This document shows, piece after piece, positions 36,201 to 45,200 of a stretch of DNA of 64,000 nucleotides. The stretch lies in NCBI GenBank assembly GCA_903813345.2, contig CAIIXF020000006.1, positions 11,414,348-11,478,347 on the forward strand, in the 5' to 3' direction. Positions within the stretch are counted from its first letter, which is position 1. Each line of letters opens with the position of its first letter. Origin of the DNA: Owenia fusiformis (taxonomy: Eukaryota; Annelida; Polychaeta; Sabellida; Oweniidae). A program made the position numbers and the translations under genes. Below the pieces are notes generated by a model that was given only the letters and a program-made list of their open reading frames with translations, ran no database searches and was not told the origin of the DNA.

Positions 36201-39200
36201 ACCAAGAGTGTGCTAATAGTGTTAGCCCTTTGCCGTCAGAAAGTATTTTGACCCACTTTTGAGATATGGTGTCCGAAAAGTAGGTCAAAATAAAAAGTTC
36301 TCCAAATTTAACGTATGAGTTCTGACTTAGGGGTAGAATTTTGTCAGGAATCCGAATCTGCAAACTAAATTTCGATCCGACTTCCGGTTCGAAAGAAATG
36401 GCGTGTCCAAAAAGTAGGTCAAAATAAAAAGTTTCCAAATTTAACGTATGAGTTATGAATTAGGGGTAGAATTTTGTCAGGAATCCGAATCTGCAAACCA
36501 AATTTCGATCTGACTTCCGGTCTGGAAATTATGAAATTTCGAGAAAAATCCATCTGATGATATCCTGATAGAAAGTCAAGAAAAGCAAAGAAAATATTGA
36601 AAAATCCATCCATCATTCCTATCCTATCTGATCCTATCCTATCCTTCCTATCTGATCCTATCCTATCCTTCCTATCTGATCCTATCCTATCCTTCCTATC
36701 TATCCTTCTTTCATATTTTTTACTTCCTATCCTCCATATCCTATCCTTTCTTCCTATTCTCTCATATCCTTCTTTTCTATTCTATCCTATCGTTCCTTCC
36801 TATTCTATCCTATTCCTTCTTCCTATTCAATCCGCCTATCAACCTTTTTCTGGATGAATCAGCTTATTTTTGATGACTCAGCTTATTCTGGATGACTCGG
36901 CTTATTCTGGATGACTGGGCTTAAAAAAGTCTAGATCTGGAGTCTGAAATTGAACTCGTTCAATTTCCAAAATCTAGTTATTATTATTATTAAAATATTT
37001 TATTATAGTGTCACTAGTGTTAAAAGTATACATACAATGTCAAATACAAAGTAAACTAAAACACTACCAGCCGGTGTCGGCTTATGAGACACTTAATCTG
37101 GAACAATGTCCATTAAATAATAAATAAATATACTATTCTATAATATACAATTATTGCACTGTTCAAATATAATATCAGCATGTTTTTAGAGTAGCATTTT
37201 AAGTTGACTAGAATAAATATCTGTTGAGCAGTTGTTTTGATCATTTCAGACCCTCTCAATATTGAATTTCCTTTTTTGCCACATTTTAAATAGAGTTGAA
37301 GCCAATAAATTTTGGATGTTTTTGTCATGCATAAGACTGATCAGTGTACCCAGGCCATCATTTGAGTTAATGTTTATATGGGGGGCTGTTACTTTAACAT
37401 TGTCATAAAACTCTTTCCTTATGTCCTTATAATGTTCACATTGAGTCAAAAAGTGTATCTCATCCTCAATACAATCATTATCACAGAGAATACATTTTCG
37501 TTCTTGCAGCGGTGTATTGTTCCATCTACCTGTCTCTATATTTAAGTGGAGACTTCCTGTTCGGAACTGAGCAAGTATTCTCCTGTGTTGTCTGGGCATT
37601 CTGTTTTTTAAGTACTGTTCAGTCACCACACCATATTTAAATTGACGGAATGTCCTAAGTTTGTTTCCATTTGCTTCATTATTTTTGTCATCCCATATGT
37701 TGGCTAGGAATGTGTCATTTTGATTCAGGTAATGTTTCAGTGTATTAAGAGCAAGTTTGGTTGAGATGTTTGTGCCATTTGTTATTGGGACTCCTCCTTT
37801 AACTAATAACTGCTGTGTTTTATAGTCCCCGCTAGACTTTCTCTTTGTAGACCATAAATGTATTTTGTGATTTGTCCTGGTTCTATCCATATTGTGAAGC
37901 CTCAAGTAAAGTCTAGCACACTCAATATGTTGCTTATCGAGGAGAGATGACCAACCTAGGTCTCCCCTTACTGCCTCATTGCTAGTTTTTCGGCTCACCC
38001 CCAGGAACATCTTGCCAGCTCGGTTTTGGATGTTGTTCAGAGGTCTACGTTCATGCAGACCCACAATAGAACAGCCGTAATTAATTATGGGCTGGACTAA
38101 GTTATCATACAGTTTGTTAAATACATCGTAGTCCATACCTCCAATCGCCGTGGCTTTACTGGTAATTACCCCGAGAGCTCTGCTGGCTGATTTAGCTAGT
38201 TCCTTGACAGTTATGTTGGTGTCTACATTTTCATGCAGCCATATTCCCAAGTACTTGTACCTTTCAGCATACTCAATGTTCATAGCCCCACAATGGAATA
38301 CTACATTTGATCTTGGGCAAGCCTGTGGGCGATAATGTACCACTTTAGTTTTACTCTGGTTCATACTAATGCGCCATTTGTAGCACCATTCATTAGCCAC
38401 ATTGAGCATATGTTGTAGATTAGTTGGGGAATCTGCAATCAAGACAATGTCATCTGCATACAAGAGGACAGATACATCCATGCCCTCAATTTTGATACCA
38501 CAGTTTAGATTTTTCACATCAGTTGCCAAGTCATTGATATAGATGGCGAACAGGGTCGGAGACAAAACGCAACCCTCCTTACATCCTTTCTCTATGCTGA
38601 ACATTGGTGTTAAATGGCTGTTAATTCTAACTGAAGAAGATACATCTTGATAAAGGGAACTAATAGCAGAAAATATCTTGCCTTTTATGCCAATTTTGTT
38701 AAGTTTGTACCACAGACAGTCCCTGTTTACGCTACAGAACGCTTTGGTCATGTCGATATAACATGTAAATGTACTTTGTTTTCCTAGCTTTCTATTGTTA
38801 ATTATTGAATACAGAGAGTGCACTTGGTCAAGACATCCACGCTCAGGTCGGAACCCATTCTGTTCATCCACCAGGAGCTTATTCAATTCAAGATATTTGG
38901 ACAGTCTCTTATTAAGCGTGTCACAGTAGACTTTACATGGAATTGAAATCAATGTTATGGCTCTATAGTGTAGGGGATTTCTGTTATCGCCCTCTTTAAA
39001 AATGGGGTTTATTATCCCAACCATCCACTGATCTGGCACTATTCCATGACTAAAGCATTCAGCTATTATTTTGTGTAAAAGTAGGATACAATTGCGAGAC
39101 TTTAGTACCTCTGCTGGTATACCATCAATTCCCACTGCCTTGCGTATTTTAGCACGCGCTACTGCATCTGCCACTTCCTCTAGTGATATAGGGCTATTTA

Positions 39201-42200
39201 ACACTTCATTTGTGTAAGGGTCAGGGTTATTGTCCATGCTATTAACTTCTAGCTTAATCTGCTGCAAGTGTTCATTATCATACTTTGGGTCATTAATGTT
39301 TTCAGCATATAGGGATCCATATATTTCAGCCCAGCTATCCAGTGTTTCCTGTTGACCACTTTTGATATTACCTTCAGAGTCAATAGTCGAGTTTGGTATA
39401 TCTTTTGTGCGTTCATTGGAGATTCCTATTTTTCCTATTTTCTGCCAGAAATTTCTGGAATTACTTTGATTATACAGATCTAATAGGTTTTGTTGTTCCT
39501 TAAGTTGATATGACCTTTTGCATTTCCTTAGAAGCTTATCAAAGTGTCTCCTTTCAATACAGTATGCAGCTTTCAAATGGCGACGTTGACCAGTGTCCCT
39601 GCATTTCAGCCATATAGATTCAGCTTCTTTGGATTTATTCCACTGAGTTTGAAGATCATTATTCCAATAGGGTTTTTTAAAACTTTTGGCATTTCCATAT
39701 TTAGTTTTCACTTTAATAGGTTCAAATACACGCTCCATTTCTCCATTTAATACAGCAACAAATTCTCCATAGATTGTATTAATTTTTTCCTTCATTGAAG
39801 CATCTGATTCTATTTGATTAATTGCATTTTTGACTTTATTCACAAGATTAATGTCCTGTAGGAAATCTTGTGGGGGACATTTTACTTTATATTGCTTAGT
39901 GCCATTGGTAATGGGTACACTGCCAGCTTCAAACAGATTTGTAATTTTGGTAATTGGCTTGAATTTAAAAACACATTGAACTATTGAGTGATCTGGAATA
40001 TGTTGAGGAACACTGAGATTAAATTGCTGAATAATGTCTGACATTTTAAGGACTTTCCAGTCACTGAAATCTGTAATTTGTTCATGAGTAGTACAGATGT
40101 AATCGACAACAGACTTTCCTTTTGTTGAAATGCATGTCCAATCGTCATGGCCTAATGTGCGACCATTGAGTGTACATATGTTTGTATCAACAAGAAAGTT
40201 CATAAAAAAGTCACCAAATGCATTATCGGTGTAGTCAATGACAGCTCTTGGGGGGATGTTATCCACACCTTCAATATAATCACTGGCGGATCCCAATCTA
40301 GAGTTGAAGTCACCAAGGATACATATGGAACCCTCATTCTGGTAGGAATACACTCCTTGTATGAGGTTATTGAAAAAAGACTGTGGGTCATTATTTCTAG
40401 TACATCTCGATAGAGGGGGTAAATAGCAGCTACATAAGTTAATTGAAATATCAGAATTCTTTGCGGATAGATTTAGCCATAGAATGTCTTGGTCAGATCT
40501 GTCAAGCACCTGGCATTCAAAGTCATTTAAAACATCATTTTTAACCAGGATACCAACACCACCTGCCCCTCGACGTGCATTAGCATGCATATTAGTTCTG
40601 TTGTTACCGAACCATGTATAGCCATCTATCTTCAAGCCTTCATCATCGCGTAGGAATGTTTCGTTTAAACTAAAAATATCAATTTCGAGGTTGGCAATTA
40701 CAGCTTTCCTAAAACTAGCATTCTCATTTTCCCGTAGTGAGAAACCATTTACGTTCCAAGTTGCGAGCTTAAGCTGACACCGGCCGTCCCCCTATTGTGT
40801 ATTTGTATTTAGTCGTTGGGGGTTGTTATTGCGCTGTAAAAAGCGTCCATTCCGCATGATAAAATTGTTCTCTTTCCCGACCGCTTTTAAAACTGTGTGT
40901 AGATTGTCATTGACCTTCTTCAGATCTGGCGATATAAAATCTTCAATATACACATTTTTGTAGAGATCATTCTGTTTCAGGGCTCTCTTTTTAGAGAGAA
41001 TTTGAGATTTTGAGTCTTTATTTTTCACCTGGGCTACAATAATGCCTGGGTATTTAGCTCCTGTTCTTTTCGGTTTTCGAGATGTTTTCACCACCTTCAT
41101 GCTAGAGTCTTTTAGCCCAAGTCCATTAGAGATCATATTATTGACCTGGTCAAGGTCACTTTCCACTGTGGACTCTTCAATGTTCTTGATTATAAAAGAA
41201 TGGAATTCATTGTCTTGTGCTGCCATGGTTGTCTCTATATTGGTGATTCGGGACTTGAAGTTCTCATGAAAAGCAGTAACCTCAGCTTGAATTTCTTTAT
41301 GTGAATCGTCAATTTTATGCTCAAATTCTCTTCTGAGTGAATCCACCTGTTCCGACATCTCTTTACGGATGCTAATAATCGACTCCTTTATATTGTCTTG
41401 GCCGCCTTTTAGTAGCGAGTATAACTGACTGATGGACATGTCTGGCTCAGCATTGTTTGTAGGTAAAACTTGCGATGCACTCACCGACCTGGGTGGAGGA
41501 ATGAGACTGGTCATGCTACCATTACTTGCCTGGGTAGGCACGGGGCTATCCTGATGTTGCATTACAACCACATCGGGTGTGTTGAGATTCCTGGAAATAA
41601 AGCTCTCACCCTCGGCACACACCGCTGTGGGGGCGCCACGAGTAGGTCCTGACCGAGGGGGAGCTTCCCCTGGGTGAGGTCCCTCTCGTAGAGCCGCTGC
41701 CAGAGCTGCGGATGCTTTGGGCGTAACAGTCCTTTTTAATTTACTGTTTTGGGTTGCACTTATGCTGTCTTTCTGATCCTTCTTTGTCATTTTTGTTGGC
41801 CCCATTGTTCGCTCGCCAGACCGGAAGTAGCTATTTTCAGCTTTTCAACTGTCAGTTCGCTATGTTCAACGTCTCGACTACTGTCTTCTTGTTATTTTTA
41901 TATCCAGTATATATTCATGTATCTTATGTTTTAATTAGATTCTTCAATATGCCCTATATCGGTAATAAAATTCACTAAAATCTAAATTTTTTTTGACAAT
42001 TTTCGTAAAAACACGTATACTAAACGAGATGAAATGACAACCAGGGCAAGAAAGGATCTAGTGCGCCCTCCATTATGATCTCCCCATGAACAAAAATAAA
42101 TTCATCTGATTTTTTAAAATAAATATACTGCTTTTATTATTACATTTATATGTACACTAGTATCTTGTTGACCTATATTCAGCACTGTATTGATGAATGG

Positions 42201-45200
42201 GCCACTTATTTGGGCCAATATTTAATCATAAAGTGTACAGGGGTAGAGAATAGAGATGCCAAACCAGGAAATCTTTTTGTGTCTCTCAAAATCCATTTGC
42301 ATCCTACACATCCCTACATCTTATCCAAATATGTTATTAATTAATGAAACATAACAGTATAATCTTTGGATTTACAAAGTTGTATGGGATTTCATAAGTG
42401 TAAAAGTTGCTTTTGAAGCATTTTTCTATAGCCATTTTGGAGGAAAAAATGATGAAAAAAATGTATAATCTTTTAATTTGAAGTATAACTTGAATCAATT
42501 GCAAACTTTAGATTTGTAAGTCTGATGTGATATACCATTTGTGTCATATTGTGAAATCATTTAATTTGCAATCGATTCAGGTCATAGTGTATTTTAGGTA
42601 TTTTTGTGAAAATCAATAGAAACCAATGGCCTCCATTTTAATCTGTTGGTATCCACATGTTAAGTCAATAGAACAAATCCAATGTCAAGTCAATATACCC
42701 TTGCTGAACTTAATGACCTCAACCTCAGCCCATGTGGGTCCAAACGCTTAAATATTTTCAAAAGTATTATGTGACATTGTATTCTTTATGTTACCCCTAA
42801 AAATGATTCATTTTGTTCATGGGGAAATCATAATGGAAATGTGCACTAGACGTTTTAATTGTGGTTGAATATGAAATAAAGCAAAAATAAAAAACAAAAT
42901 GTTTTAATGCGACCAGATTCGAACCCAGGCCCAATGGACATGAGTCCGAAGTGCTATCCATTACACCATAGAGACATGACCTTAAGACCCAGTCACCACA
43001 TAAATATAGGTCCACGTCCACTGACATGGTTTCAAACGTGTAGCTTAACAGAAAATTTTCTTAAACGTGTACTTGAGCGTGGACTTACGCATACGGGTTC
43101 ACGGTTTGCATTTATATGTGTAGCTTAACCTCTCTATTGATTCTTCATTACGCTCTACAAATTACTGCAATGATCTGAGACTAATTGGAAGCTTTGTTTT
43201 CTAGTATAAGCTCTCCACAATTTGAAAATGGCCATTAATATAGATAATTAGAATAGAATAGTACTAAAAGTAACTAAAAATACTAGATTCATGATGACTC
43301 TAATTTTATTATCTTAAAAAAGAATTTTGAATTGTTTTTTGAAATATTACTACACCGACACTAAAGAGTCCTCAATATGAATCATTTTAAGGTTGAGCGT
43401 GAGAAATAAATGTAACAATATAAGCTGGCCCAATGTTTAAGTCCATCTTAAAACAATCACGTTTTGCCCATCCTTATAACAATTCTCCTCACCATCAGAT
43501 ATGATGAAATAGATATGACATATTTAATGTTTTCTAGAGAGAACTGAAGACTACACAGAGGAAGTCGTTAGATATGGTGAATACTACTACACAAAGATTC
43601 CCGGGCATTACCTCATTGGCTACAACACGTTGACTGTAAACAATGTCGAGATTGAGCAATGTCTCCAGCTATGTAGAAAATCTGTAACTTTTTATGGATT
43701 TGAATGTAAATCAGTTGATTACGTCTCCGCTGAGATGACTTGTATCTTGAGCGACTCAAGCAGAGATAATGATTCTGGAATGGGGAAAGATGAGAGCATT
43801 GACTATTACGAGAGTTATACTTTTGGTAAGTTTACATTCTTCATGTAAAGTTGTCATCAAATATGTTTATTTTTTTTGATTTAACAAGGCTCAGAACTCT
43901 TGGATTGAAAAAATATGGAGAAAACATAGTAGAATTATGTCAAATTTTCTGAAACTTACCTTTAAATCATTTTATAGACTCAACTCATTTTTAGATTCCA
44001 GATTGAAAATCTTTATAATTCTTTGTCACCCAATAGACTAGATGCGAGTAGCAAATAATCTTGATTTATGTCATTAAATATACAAAATCCAGTCAAAGTA
44101 ATGTCATATTTGAAATCTAATATAAAAGTAAAAGTTTTGAAATGTGGTTTCAAAAGTTGTTTATTCAACTTGGAAAATTTAATTTTTTGAAAATGTGACT
44201 TCTTGTTTGGGGAAATTCCCCATAGACCCCATGTTATAAATCACAAAAAGTGAAATATCTTTTCTTGTATGAGACAGATAACATATTCTTTTACTGGACA
44301 TATATAGATTTGCATAACGATGAGATACATAAGATTGATATGGAAATTGATCCATTGAAACTGATGAATATTCATGCCATGCTATCTGACCTGAATGAGC
44401 CACCTTTGGTGAAACTGGTAACTACCTACTCGCATCTAGGTTATTACATTTTGAATATTATAACTGAAAACAATTCTGACAAAAACCATCCACCACTCTG
44501 GGTTCCTAGTGTTTTTTGTGATAGAAATATCCATCAATCTGGCTTTTAATTCTAGTTGAAACACAAATATTTATGGCAGCCACTTTGTTGTAGTTCCTGA
44601 TGATGGTGAAGATGATCCTAAAGATGTTCCCCATATTACACTGGAAGTCTCTGACTTAGTCACTGGCCGCCCCGTCATTGGAGTCGAAGTGAGGCTTTAC
44701 AAATTTGACCAGAATGAAACAGCTGAAACTGGAGATCGAAAATATGCCTTTTTGAAACAAGTGTAAGTGTGCAGATATTATATGTAATCAGTGGCTTTAC
44801 ACTAATAAGAATTCATGTACATGTCCAGAAGAAAGATTTTAATTGGTACCATTTGCTCCACATAAGTTATACCAATCGACAATGCATTATAATAACCATT
44901 GTGTAAGCTTGTAAACTTAAGATTATTTAGCAGTCCTGATTTGTCCAAAAAATATACTAACAAAATCAGCTTGAAAACTTCATAGCAGTTGGTAAGCAAT
45001 ATAAAGTCAGCATAAATGTAGCTGGAAATATGGAATCTCATCAGTTTGTAAATAGTGGATTGAGAAAACTGGTTCACAGCTCCACCTATCATTACATAAT
45101 GTGCATTGCAGTAAAAAAGTTAAAGTTTAAGTTTAAATAAGGGGCAAATTGCCTGTTAGCAAAATAAAGCCAACATTAATGTTTACAGCCCCACCTATTG

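Larger units (their letters stand above)
36976..41990 (-). mobile_element. Non-LTR retrotransposon (LINE), nearly full length
   Basis: It carries a coiled-coil ORF1 and an endonuclease-reverse transcriptase ORF2 on the minus strand. The 3' end, at the left, is an (AAT)n-type tail next to the TTATTATTATT end of the tandem array (36976-36990), so it inserted in or beside that simple sequence. The 5' boundary is uncertain, somewhere between 41870 and 41990. Both frames are intact apart from the TAG between them, which suggests recent activity. Clade assignment (jockey, CR1 or L2-like) would need a reverse-transcriptase tree. Confidence 0.9.
29857..43137. mobile_element. Possible 13.3-kb composite element bounded by 20-bp inverted repeats
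   Basis: The left boundary TAGAGAGGTTAAGCTACACG (29857) mirrors GTGTAGCTTAACCTCTCTA (43119-43137). Just inside the left end, a block of about 130 bp is repeated twice (29872-29985 and 30006-30120, both with GAACGTG and TATGCGCGCGCAG or ATGCGCGCGCAG, ending ACAGGTTTTTACATG or ACGTG). Inside the right end, a related CGTGTACTTGAGCGTGGACT block recurs. Everything between, including the array and the LINE, may be later insertions. No target duplication was identified. Confidence 0.4.

Noticed and set aside
30660-36857. Many frames of 60-92 aa with similar peptides (VRKLLRFE, GKKIFLKCKIRDID)
   Set aside because: Their similarity to each other comes from the tandem array. None has a start context, splice structure or family match, and stops differ between units.
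42906-42978. Functional tRNA-Met gene
   Set aside because: The CAT at the anticodon position is suggestive, but acceptor, anticodon and T stems do not pair, so only a relic is claimed.
44250-44549. 99-aa open frame before the transthyretin-like exon
   Set aside because: It falls in a TIR element that also occurs at 21842-22292, and it cannot be joined in phase to the neighbouring exons.
44565-44594. Alternative acceptor sites TTCTAG (44555) and ATGGCAG (44580) for the transthyretin-like exon
   Set aside because: From the upstream phase both run into stop codons; only TTGTTGTAG ending 44593 keeps the frame open.
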